Assembly: GCA_031279175.1 (NCBI GenBank)
Contig: JAITJA010000031.1
Location: 1 to 5,150 of the forward strand
Direction of reading: 5' to 3'
DNA length: 5,150 nt
Source: Odoribacteraceae bacterium
Lineage (GTDB): Bacteria > Bacteroidota > Bacteroidia > Bacteroidales > Marinifilaceae
Position 1 is the first letter of the stretch, and every line of letters starts with the position of its first letter. The notes below the pieces were generated by a model. It had not been told where the DNA came from. It did not search any database and worked only from the letters and a program-made list of their open reading frames with translations. Positions 1 through 4,888 of this stretch are shown in pieces. The translations under genes were made by a program, and so were the position numbers.

Positions 1-368
1 TCATGTTTTCCGGAACTCCGGAAACGCTTTTCCAAGTGGTTTCATGGTTTCCGGAGTTCCGGAAATGATGTTTCCAAGTGGATTCATGGTTTCCGGAACT
101 CCGGAAACGCTTTTCCAAGTGGTTTCATGGTTTCCGGAGTTCCGGAAATGATGTTTCCACTTGGATTCATGGTTTCCGGAACTCCGGAAACGCTTTTCAC
201 GACGGTTTCATCGTTTCCGGAACTCCGGAAATGATGTTGCCGAGTGGTTTCATGGTTTCCGGAGTTCCGGAAATGATATTGCCGAGTGGTTTCATGGTTC
301 CCGGAACCCCGGGAATGATATTGCCGAGAGGATTTAAACTTTCCGGGGTTCCGGGAAAGAATAGGTGA
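1..368. repeat. Left array: nine phased palindromic repeats, 41-42 bp period
   Basis: Nine copies of an imperfect palindrome fill this region, which has no convincing gene. The usual core is TTTCCGGA-NN-TCCGGAAA: 8-bp inverted arms around a two-base centre. Core centres fall near 15.5, 56.5, 98.5, 139.5, 181.5, 222.5, 264.5, 306.5 and 348.5, so the spacing runs 41, 42, 41, 42, 41, 42, 42, 42. The centre reads AC, GT, AC, GT, AC, AC, GT, AC, GT. The first five units alternate between two spacer types (about 41 bp with ACGCTTTTCC after the core, 42 bp with ATGATGTTTCC), forming an 83-bp higher-order repeat. The last four share an ATGAT(G/A)TTGCC-type spacer and degrade rightwards. Core 8 changes both arms together (TTCCCGG...CCGGGAA). 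The array begins at or before the window edge and lies downstream of the asnB-GH105 pair. Its function is unknown. It could be read as a 14-residue repeat in the 42-bp part, but the 41-bp steps break the frame. Confidence 0.93.
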
Positions 369-372
369 TCGG

Positions 373-399
373 GCGACAGGCGTCGCGGCCGGCGCCGGC
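373..399 (-). terminator. GC-rich hairpins just downstream of the GH105 gene
   Basis: Immediately past the GH105 stop codon (minus strand) are two adjacent dyads: a perfect 12-bp palindrome GCCGGCGCCGGC (388-399) and a 5-bp stem GCGAC/GTCGC with a four-base loop (373-386). They sit where a transcript end is expected, between the last gene and the palindromic array. No proper T-run follows on the minus strand, only a mixed pyrimidine stretch, so a canonical intrinsic terminator is not supported. They may act as a 3'-end barrier. Confidence 0.4.
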
Positions 400-405
400 G
401 CGCGT

Positions 406-1557
406 TTAATTCCCGTTCCCGTTTCCCGTGGACGCCAGCGACTCCTCGGCCAGGCGATAGATCTCCCTGCCGGCCATCAGGAACGCGCCCACGCCGTAGA
501 CCTCCGTCATGTCGCGGGTGACGCGGCGCGGGTCAGCCCCGACGGGTTGCACGTACCCCAGCTTCCCGTCCTCCTCGACGGCCTTCACCAGCGCTTCCCA
601 TCCCTTCTTGATGGCGGGCAGGAAGGTCTTGGCGGGCAACATTCCCTGGTTCACGCCGTAGGCAAACGCGTAGAGGATGAACCCCGTGGAGCTGGTCTCC
701 GGTGAAGGATAGCTGTCCGGGTCGAGCAGGCTGGCGCGCCAGTAGCCGTCCTCCTGTTGCAGCTCGCGCAGGCGGTTACACAACTCGATGAACAGTCGCT
801 CGTAGAAAGGACGGTAGCGATTCCCGCGCGGCAACTCCTTTAATATCTCTGCCAGGCCGGCGGCGACCCACCCGTTTCCGCGTCCCCAGAAGACCTTGCG
901 CCCGTTGGCTTCCCGTCGTTCAAAATAATTCCAGTCGCGGAAAAAGAGGTGCTCCTCCCGGTCGTAGAGATACGCGTGGGTCTCCTTGAACTCCTTGTCG
1001 GCGAACTTCATGTAGCGTTTGTCTCCCGTCAGCCGGTACAACTTCACGTAGACGGCGGGGGCCATGAAGAGCGCGTCGCACCAGCTCCACTTGTCCAGGC
1101 CCTTTCCCGTGCTGTAATCCAGCTTCATGTTGTTCTCCGGCGGGTTAGCGATCACCCATCGCGCGCGGGCGAGGGTGGGCCAGAGCATCGACGGCCGGTT
1201 ATGCTTCCGGTAGAGGTCGATATACACCTGGCTGATACAGATATCGTCGGCGTGATACATCCGTTTTGCCGGTTGCCACCCGCCCCGGTTGGCGATGGCG
1301 CGCGGGAATTGCTCGTAGGGATTTTCGCCTTCACCCGTCCCGGCGATCTCCGCCCAGTCCATCATACCCATGTACATGGCCGCGTTTTCCCATCCCAGCG
1401 GCTGGTGTTTCACCTGGGATTGGTGCGCGATCTGCCAGTCGGCTACCTTCTGCATCACCTCCCGTATGGCCTCCCCGTTCAAGCCGGTGTTGAAATACTG
1501 CGCGACGAGGAGGCGCGACGACAGTAACAGTACAAATAGAATGATACTCTTTTTCAT
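406..1557 (-). CDS. Exported GH105 family unsaturated glycuronyl (rhamnogalacturonyl) hydrolase
   Basis: This 383-residue protein is close to the usual length of glycoside hydrolase family 105. These (alpha/alpha)6-barrel enzymes hydrate and release the unsaturated uronic acid left at the non-reducing end of oligosaccharides by polysaccharide lyases, typically in rhamnogalacturonan (pectin) breakdown. Family signatures are clear: HADD at 102-105, WCDALFMAP at 159-167 with D161 at the position of the YteR catalytic Asp, the REANGRKVFWGRGNGW block at 215-230, LQQEDGYWRASLLDP at 266-280, PETSSTGF at 286-293, and GKLGYVQPVGADP at 331-343. Residues 1-20 form a signal peptide (two lysines, hydrophobic core, probable cleavage VA|Q, no lipobox cysteine), so it should act in the periplasm or outside the cell. 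It starts 27 bp after asnB without an obvious terminator or TAnnTTTG box between them, suggesting cotranscription. The tail from about residue 377 is a low-complexity TGNGNGN run. No susC/susD or other pectin genes are visible, so its exact substrate is inferred only from the family. Confidence 0.93.
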   Translation of the reverse strand: MKKSIILFVLLLSSRLLVAQYFNTGLNGEAIREVMQKVADWQIAHQSQVKHQPLGWENAAMYMGMMDWAEIAGTGEGENPYEQFPRAIANRGGWQPAKRMYHADDICISQVYIDLYRKHNRPSMLWPTLARARWVIANPPENNMKLDYSTGKGLDKWSWCDALFMAPAVYVKLYRLTGDKRYMKFADKEFKETHAYLYDREEHLFFRDWNYFERREANGRKVFWGRGNGWVAAGLAEILKELPRGNRYRPFYERLFIELCNRLRELQQEDGYWRASLLDPDSYPSPETSSTGFILYAFAYGVNQGMLPAKTFLPAIKKGWEALVKAVEEDGKLGYVQPVGADPRRVTRDMTEVYGVGAFLMAGREIYRLAEESLASTGNGNGN

Positions 1558-1584
1558 GGTTTAATCACGTGTTTTCGTTCAACG

Positions 1585-3249
1585 TTAGATCCCGCGCAGG
1601 TGGACGCTGCCGACGGCGCGCCCGGAGGGGTCGTTCATCCCGCGAAACGAGGCGTCCCAGGCGAGCGCCTCGGGGGTGCTGCAGGCGACCGACGGCACGG
1701 AGGGTACCGTTGCCGCTGCCTGTGCCGACGGGAAGTGCTCCTCGAAGATCGAGCGATAGTAGTATTCTTCCTTGTTTCGCGGCGGGTTGACGGGGAAACG
1801 CCTGGCCGCGTGCAGCATTTGCTTGTCGGGGATGGCCTCCGCGGTGACGCGTTTCAGGCTGTCGATCCAGCCGTAGCCCACGCCGTCCGAGAACTGCTCT
1901 TTCTGTCGCCACGCCACGCTCTCCGGCAAGAGGTCCTTGCACGCCTCGCGCAGTATCCACTTCTCCATCTTCCCGTTTCCCGCCATCTTGTCCGCGGGAT
2001 TGAGGCGCATGGCCACGTCCAGGAACTCCTTGTCGAGGAACGGCACGCGTCCTTCCACGCCCCACGCGGCGAGCGCCTTGTTGGCCCGCAGGCAGTCATA
2101 AAGGTATAACTTGCCCAGTTTCCGGATCGTCTCCTCGTGGAAGGCGCGCGCGTCGGGGGCCTTGTGGAAATAAAGGTAACCGCCGAAGACCTCGTCAGCA
2201 CCCTCGCCGGACAAGACCATCTTGATGCCCATCGATTTGATGACCCGCGCCAGCAGGTACATGGGGGTAGAGGCGCGGACGGTGGTCACGTCATAGGTTT
2301 CAAGGTAATAGATCACGTCGCGCAGGGCGTCCAGCCCCTCCTGGATCGTGTAATGGATCTCGTGATGCACCGTCCCGATGTGGTCGGCCACCTTCCTGGC
2401 GGCCACGAGGTCGGGAGCACCCTCCAGCCCAACGGCGAACGAGTGCAGACGCGGCCACCAGGCCTCGCTCTGCCCGTCGGTCTCGACTCGCTTGGCGGCG
2501 AACTTCTTGGCGATCGCCGAGATGATCGACGAGTCGAGGCCCCCCGACAACAACACGCCGTACGGGACGTCCGACATCAGTTGGCGACGCACGGCATCCT
2601 CCAGCGATGCCCGCAGGAGGCGAATGTCCGAGGTATTGTCCCGCACCGCGTCATACGTTATCCAGTCGCGGTGATACCACCGTTTCACTTCCCTGTCAGG
2701 ACTATAAAAGTACTCGCCCGGCATGAACGGCTCGATCGCGGAGCACACGCCCTCCAGTGCTTTCAGTTCCGAGGCCACGTAGAAATGGCCCTCCGCGTCC
2801 CATCCCCTGTACACGGGAATGATCCCGATGTGGTCGCGGGCAACGAGATAGACATCCTTTTCCGCGTCGTAGAGGGCGAAAGCGAAGATGCCGTTCAGCT
2901 CCTCGATGAAGGCGGGACCTTGCTCGCGGTAAAGGGCCAGGATCACCTCGCAATCCGATCCCGTCAGGAACTCGTACTTCCCGCGCAACCGGGCGCGCAG
3001 CTCGCGATGATTATAAATCTCGCCGTTGACCGACAGGACAAGCTTCCCGTCCTTGCTCTTGAGCGGTTGCCCGCCGGATTCCGGGTCGACAATCGAGAGA
3101 CGCTCGTGCGCCAGCACCGCGCTGCCCCCGCAGTAGATGCCCGACCAGTCAGGCCCGCGGTGGCGGATTTTCTGCACCATCTTCAAGACATGCCCCCTGT
3201 AACTCTCTGGATTTGACGTGATGTCAAACATTCCTATGATTCCACACAT
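1585..3249 (-). CDS. asnB: Asparagine synthase B, glutamine-hydrolysing
   Basis: The enzyme makes asparagine from aspartate, using ATP (to AMP and PPi) and glutamine as nitrogen donor, in the cytoplasm. It has 554 residues, the length of E. coli AsnB, and appears complete. The N-terminal class II glutaminase domain starts MCGIIG, leaving Cys2 as the N-terminal nucleophile after Met removal; this fixes the start codon. RHRGPDWSG (29-37), HERLSIVD (48-55) and NGEIYNH (75-81) follow, with the D99-region GSDCEV that binds glutamine. The C-terminal synthetase domain has the PP-loop LSGGLDSS (234-241) and SGEGADEVFGGY (347-358), then EGRVPFLDKEFLDVAM (399-414). The C-terminus (SVACSTPEALAWD, then NDPSGRAVG) also matches the E. 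coli AsnB type rather than the shorter AsnO/AsnH type. All expected catalytic residues are seen. It is the first gene of a minus-strand pair with the GH105 hydrolase and is divergent from the RRM gene. A perfect TACCTTTG box lies 25 bp upstream of the start. Confidence 0.97.
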   Translation of the reverse strand: MCGIIGMFDITSNPESYRGHVLKMVQKIRHRGPDWSGIYCGGSAVLAHERLSIVDPESGGQPLKSKDGKLVLSVNGEIYNHRELRARLRGKYEFLTGSDCEVILALYREQGPAFIEELNGIFAFALYDAEKDVYLVARDHIGIIPVYRGWDAEGHFYVASELKALEGVCSAIEPFMPGEYFYSPDREVKRWYHRDWITYDAVRDNTSDIRLLRASLEDAVRRQLMSDVPYGVLLSGGLDSSIISAIAKKFAAKRVETDGQSEAWWPRLHSFAVGLEGAPDLVAARKVADHIGTVHHEIHYTIQEGLDALRDVIYYLETYDVTTVRASTPMYLLARVIKSMGIKMVLSGEGADEVFGGYLYFHKAPDARAFHEETIRKLGKLYLYDCLRANKALAAWGVEGRVPFLDKEFLDVAMRLNPADKMAGNGKMEKWILREACKDLLPESVAWRQKEQFSDGVGYGWIDSLKRVTAEAIPDKQMLHAARRFPVNPPRNKEEYYYRSIFEEHFPSAQAAATVPSVPSVACSTPEALAWDASFRGMNDPSGRAVGSVHLRGI

Positions 3250-3274
3250 AATATAAACGGTTTAAGTTCGCCGG

Positions 3275-3282
3275 CAAAGGTA
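3275..3282 (-). promoter_or_regulatory. asnB -7 promoter box (TAnnTTTG)
   Basis: The minus strand reads TACCTTTG, an exact match to the Bacteroidota -7 consensus TAnnTTTG. Transcription should start a few bases downstream, giving a short leader of roughly 20 bases before the asnB ATG. No TTTG-like -33 box is found at 16-21 bp upstream. That position is instead occupied by a small dyad (see 3293-3322). Confidence 0.7.
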
Positions 3283-3292
3283 TCTACTTTTT

Positions 3293-3322
3293 GCTCTTTT
3301 GAGCGATGTTTGGTTGCCAAAC
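3293..3322. promoter_or_regulatory. Two adjacent dyads upstream of the asnB -7 box (candidate operator)
   Basis: GCTC-TTTT-GAGC (3293-3304) covers the place where a -33 box should lie. GTTTGG-TTG-CCAAAC (3308-3322), with perfect 6-bp arms, follows directly. Two symmetric sites next to a promoter that lacks a -33 element suggest binding of an activator or repressor. The sequence shows the symmetry; regulation is inference. Confidence 0.4.
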
Positions 3323-3371
3323 TGTTATCTCGCGTAGCATTAATCCAGGGTTTTCCGGCGCGTGATTAAAA

Positions 3372-3385
3372 TTTTTCGCGAAAAA
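3372..3385. promoter_or_regulatory. Perfect palindrome TTTTTCGCGAAAAA abutting the RRM gene promoter
   Basis: This 14-bp perfect palindrome ends one base before the likely -33 box of the RRM gene promoter. It could be an operator, or its A/T tracts could act as an upstream promoter element. Its inner octamer TTCGCGAA resembles the arms of the palindromic cores in the array at the right end of the window. Confidence 0.45.
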
Positions 3386-3416
3386 CTTGTTAGTTCGAAA
3401 TATCGGTGTACCTTTG
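3386..3416 (+). promoter_or_regulatory. Promoter of the RRM protein gene
   Basis: The -7 box TACCTTTG (3409-3416) matches TAnnTTTG exactly. CTTG at 3386-3389 is one base off the -33 consensus TTTG at an acceptable 19-bp spacing. Transcription should begin near 3421-3424, giving a leader of about 120 bases. The 11 bases TACCTTTGCCG are identical to those at the divergent asnB promoter. Confidence 0.7.
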
Positions 3417-3420
3417 CCGC

Positions 3421-3513
3421 GTAATCGGACTGGTCTCGTTGTAGTTAAGTACTTTCCTTTCATGAACAATGTATCGTTAAGTAGATTTTATCCCGATCCC
3501 CGATACCGATTAC
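3421..3513 (+). promoter_or_regulatory. Structured 5' leader of the RRM mRNA
   Basis: GTAATCGG (3421-3428), right at the predicted transcript start, is perfectly complementary to CCGATTAC (3506-3513), about 30 bases before the ATG. Inside, GTATCG (3471-3476) can pair with CGATAC (3501-3506), sharing one base with the outer helix. Together they would close a leader fold of about 90 bases, leaving the AT-rich stretch before the start codon single-stranded. Autoregulation by the RNA-binding product or a temperature response are possibilities only. Confidence 0.45.
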
Positions 3514-3530
3514 ATGATTTATTAATTTAA
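3462..3530 (+). CDS. Possible 22-residue leader ORF upstream of the RRM gene
   Basis: An ATG within the leader opens a short frame (MNNVSLSRFYPDPRYRLHDL and two more residues) that stops at TAA, 13 bases before the RRM start codon. It lies inside the proposed leader fold, so its translation could affect the fold. It has no recognisable motif, its codon pattern does not stand out and no ribosome site is visible. It may be chance. Confidence 0.15.
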   Translation: MNNVSLSRFYPDPRYRLHDLLI

Positions 3531-3543
3531 AGTTTTATACTTA

Positions 3544-3882
3544 ATGAACATCTACATTTCAAATTTGAGTTACGGCATCACTGATGCTGATTTAAGAGAG
3601 TTATTTGCCGATTATGGCGAGATCATCTCTGCAAAGGTTATCCTGGATCGCGAAACCGGTCGCTCGAGAGGCTTCGGTTTCGTGGAACTGGCCGATGACG
3701 CGCTGGGGCAAAAAGCTATCGACGAGTTGAACCAGGCCGAGTATGACGGGAAAGTGATCAGCGTGAACCTGGCCAAGCCGCGGACAGACAGGCCCGCGGG
3801 GGGTCGTGGCGGCGCCAATCGCGGTGGTGGCGGATTTAACCGCGATCGTCGCGGCGGCTACAATTCCGAAAGACGCTATTAA
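3544..3882 (+). CDS. Small RRM RNA-binding protein with Arg/Gly-rich tail
   Basis: The product is 112 residues with a single RNA recognition motif over about 1-78. RNP2 is IYISNL (3-8) and RNP1 is RGFGFVEL (42-49), with the RNA-stacking aromatics Y4, F44 and F46 in place. The linker DRETGRSRG and final strand VISVNLAKP are typical of the family. Residues 80-112 form a basic Gly/Arg-rich tail (GGRGG, NRGGGGF, RRGG), likely disordered and a second RNA contact. Such proteins act in the cytoplasm. In Bacteroides thetaiotaomicron, related RRM proteins (the Rbp family) influence expression of polysaccharide-utilisation and capsule genes, so a post-transcriptional regulator is the likely role here; the target RNAs are unknown. 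The start follows an AT-rich leader with no Shine-Dalgarno, normal for the phylum. The gene has its own promoter and a strong terminator, and its stop codon lies in a hairpin loop. Length is normal for the family and it appears intact. Confidence 0.95.
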   Translation: MNIYISNLSYGITDADLRELFADYGEIISAKVILDRETGRSRGFGFVELADDALGQKAIDELNQAEYDGKVISVNLAKPRTDRPAGGRGGANRGGGGFNRDRRGGYNSERRY

Positions 3883-3891
3883 CGTCTTTCG
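3867..3891 (+). other. Hairpin with the RRM stop codon in its loop
   Basis: CGAAAGACG (3867-3875) and CGTCTTTCG (3883-3891) form a perfect 9-bp stem. The 7-base loop CTATTAA carries the TAA stop codon. It lies nine bases before the terminator stem, giving tandem hairpins at the 3' end. It may stabilise the mRNA or be bound by a regulator. Confidence 0.6.
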
Positions 3892-3900
3892 CGCGCGAAG

Positions 3901-3935
3901 GGACAGAGGTGAAAATTATACCTCTGTCCTTTTTT
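3901..3935 (+). terminator. Intrinsic terminator of the RRM gene
   Basis: GGACAGAGGT (3901-3910) pairs perfectly with ACCTCTGTCC (3920-3929) across a 9-base A/T-rich loop, and six T residues follow directly (3930-3935). Two A residues before the stem can extend pairing into the T-run. This is a textbook rho-independent terminator in the plus direction, ending 57 bases before the DUF4494 start codon. Confidence 0.93.
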
Positions 3936-3937
3936 AT

Positions 3938-3953
3938 TGCTTCGCGGGAAGCA
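3938..3953. other. Short hairpin between the terminator and the DUF4494 gene
   Basis: TGCTTC and GAAGCA form a 6-bp stem around a GCGG loop, directly after the terminator. The rest of 3954-3992 is A-rich. No TAnnTTTG promoter is seen between 3936 and 3992, so how the next gene is transcribed (readthrough or an unusual promoter) is unclear. Confidence 0.4.
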
Positions 3954-3992
3954 CGAAAACAAGAACCAGAATGAAATCTAACACAAAACACG

Positions 3993-4448
3993 ATGACTGC
4001 AAATTGGTTTGAATGTCGAATCAAGTACGTGAAAACGACGGAGGACGGGAAAGAAAAAAAAGTGTCGGGGCAATATCTCGTGGACGCCGTCTCTTACACG
4101 GAAGCGGAAAGCCGGATCGTCGCGGAGCTATCCGAAATGCTACAGGGAGAGTATCATATCGCGGGGCTTAAGCGTTCGAATGTCTCCGAACTGGTGACCT
4201 CCGACGACGGGAACGACGACAAGTGGTTTAAAGCAAAAGTCGCTATCCTGGACGCGGACCAGCTCACCGGGAAAGAAAAACGAACGAATAATTATTTCCT
4301 GGTGGCCGGAAGCTCGCTCGAGCGGGCACTGGAAAACCTGAAAAATAATCTCTCCACGTATCTCGTTCCATGCGAGATCGTCTCCCTCTCCGACTCGAGT
4401 GTTCTCGACGTCTTCCCCTACAAGGTGACAATACAAGAGGAGATCTAA
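3993..4448 (+). CDS. DUF4494 family protein, function unknown
   Basis: The product is 151 residues and acidic to neutral, with no signal peptide or membrane segment, so probably cytoplasmic. The opening TANWFECRIKY and the middle DDKWFKAKVA resemble DUF4494, a small Bacteroidota family of about this length with no known function; the assignment is from recall of the family's pattern. The protein looks like two related halves. WF at 5-6 and 78-79, GKEK at 19-22 and 93-96, YLV at 28-30 and FLV at 102-104, a helical stretch with spaced A and L residues, and VSELV (64-68) against VLDVF (137-141) occur in the same order at an offset of about 73 residues. The ATG was chosen because the motif-bearing sequence begins right after it; there is no Shine-Dalgarno. 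The gene follows the RRM terminator with no visible promoter of its own. Its stop codon is flanked by an inverted repeat. Confidence 0.85.
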   Translation: MTANWFECRIKYVKTTEDGKEKKVSGQYLVDAVSYTEAESRIVAELSEMLQGEYHIAGLKRSNVSELVTSDDGNDDKWFKAKVAILDADQLTGKEKRTNNYFLVAGSSLERALENLKNNLSTYLVPCEIVSLSDSSVLDVFPYKVTIQEEI

Positions 4449-4464
4449 CGGCGCGCGCGATCTC
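4440..4464 (+). other. Inverted repeat enclosing the DUF4494 stop codon
   Basis: GAGATC (4440-4445) and GATCTC (4459-4464) form a 6-bp stem around a 13-base loop starting with the TAA stop codon. The placement mirrors the hairpin at the end of the RRM gene. No T-run follows, so it is not a terminator on its own. Confidence 0.4.
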
Positions 4465-4580
4465 GAAAGTACCCGTAACGCGCGACCTGGATGAAGGGCG
4501 GCGGCGGGCACTCGTTGATCGCGCCCGTTGGCTCGCGCCGGGGAGGGCTTCCAACGCGTCGTCCACTCCCCCCGTTTCGG

Positions 4581-4615
4581 GCAAGAGACCGGCTGCCACG
4601 CGGCCGGTCTCTTGC
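4581..4615. terminator. Strong 15-bp hairpin downstream of DUF4494
   Basis: GCAAGAGACCGGCTG (4581-4595) pairs with CGGCCGGTCTCTTGC (4601-4615) with a single G-T wobble and a five-base loop. It is the strongest simple hairpin after the DUF4494 gene and the best candidate for its 3' end, but no T-run follows on either strand. A second, bulged dyad (GTAACCC/GGGTTTAC, 4618-4640) follows three bases later. Confidence 0.5.
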
Positions 4616-4660
4616 ATGTAACCCTCCCGGGTGGGTTTACAACAAGTAAAAGAGGAAGAA

Positions 4661-4721
4661 AGCCCCCGCGGGAGGCTCGCCCGGGCATGAAACAAGCCAG
4701 GGGGGCCTTCCCGCGGGGGCT
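4661..4721 (-). terminator. Long inverted repeat, terminator-like on the minus strand
   Basis: AGCCCCCGCGGGA (4661-4673) is the exact reverse complement of TCCCGCGGGGGCT (4709-4721). Pairing continues for three more bases past a single bulge. On the minus strand the stem is followed by a pyrimidine-rich tract with TTTT (complement of 4641-4660), whereas the plus side has only TAAATT. If it terminates transcription, it acts on transcripts entering from the right, where no gene is visible in this window. It could alternatively be part of a structured RNA. Confidence 0.4.
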
Positions 4722-4752
4722 AAATTGCACGCGACGACGGGTAGCCACCCCC

Positions 4753-4808
4753 GGGACGCCGCCGGCAAGGAGACGACCGGCGCGCGACTGCCTGCCGGTG
4801 GTTATCCC
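4753..4808. other. Two-part stem-loop in the gene-free region
   Basis: CCGCCGGCA (4759-4767) pairs with TGCCGGTGG (4793-4801) with one G-T wobble, extended outward by GGGA (4753-4756) with TCCC (4805-4808) across a small internal loop. The arrangement would suit a folded RNA, but in DNA this GC-rich such pairing can arise by chance. Confidence 0.3.
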
Positions 4809-4888
4809 CGGGCGGGCGAAGCCGGGGGCGCGCTTGTAAATATTTAGTTAATGGTTTCTTAACGGGCGGGGGGGAACGCGGGGAAGTC

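Noticed and set aside
78..368. 96-residue open frame with a 14-residue repeat (SGFMVSGVPEMILP type)
   Set aside because: It is a by-product of the 42-bp DNA repeat. The 41-bp steps shift the frame, so the motif is not kept across the array, and symmetry is conserved at the DNA level.
1..368. CRISPR array
   Set aside because: The repeats and spacers do not fit: the spacers are themselves repeated rather than unique, and no cas gene is present.
949..1527. 192-residue plus-strand open frame opposite the GH105 gene
   Set aside because: It is antisense to conserved GH105 motifs and has no recognisable feature of its own.
1565..2065. 166-residue minus-strand frame overlapping the end of asnB in another phase
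   Set aside because: Its Arg/Gly/Pro-rich composition is typical of a shifted frame, and the asnB frame across the same bases matches the known C-terminus, so there is no frameshift.
2137..3216. 359-residue plus-strand open frame opposite asnB
   Set aside because: It lies wholly antisense to an intact, motif-rich asnB gene and shows no domain. Long antisense frames are expected in GC-rich codon usage.
4140..4748. 202-residue minus-strand frame antisense to DUF4494 and running into the gene-free region
   Set aside because: It overlaps the better supported DUF4494 gene and several hairpins, and has low-complexity Arg/Pro-rich sequence without a motif.
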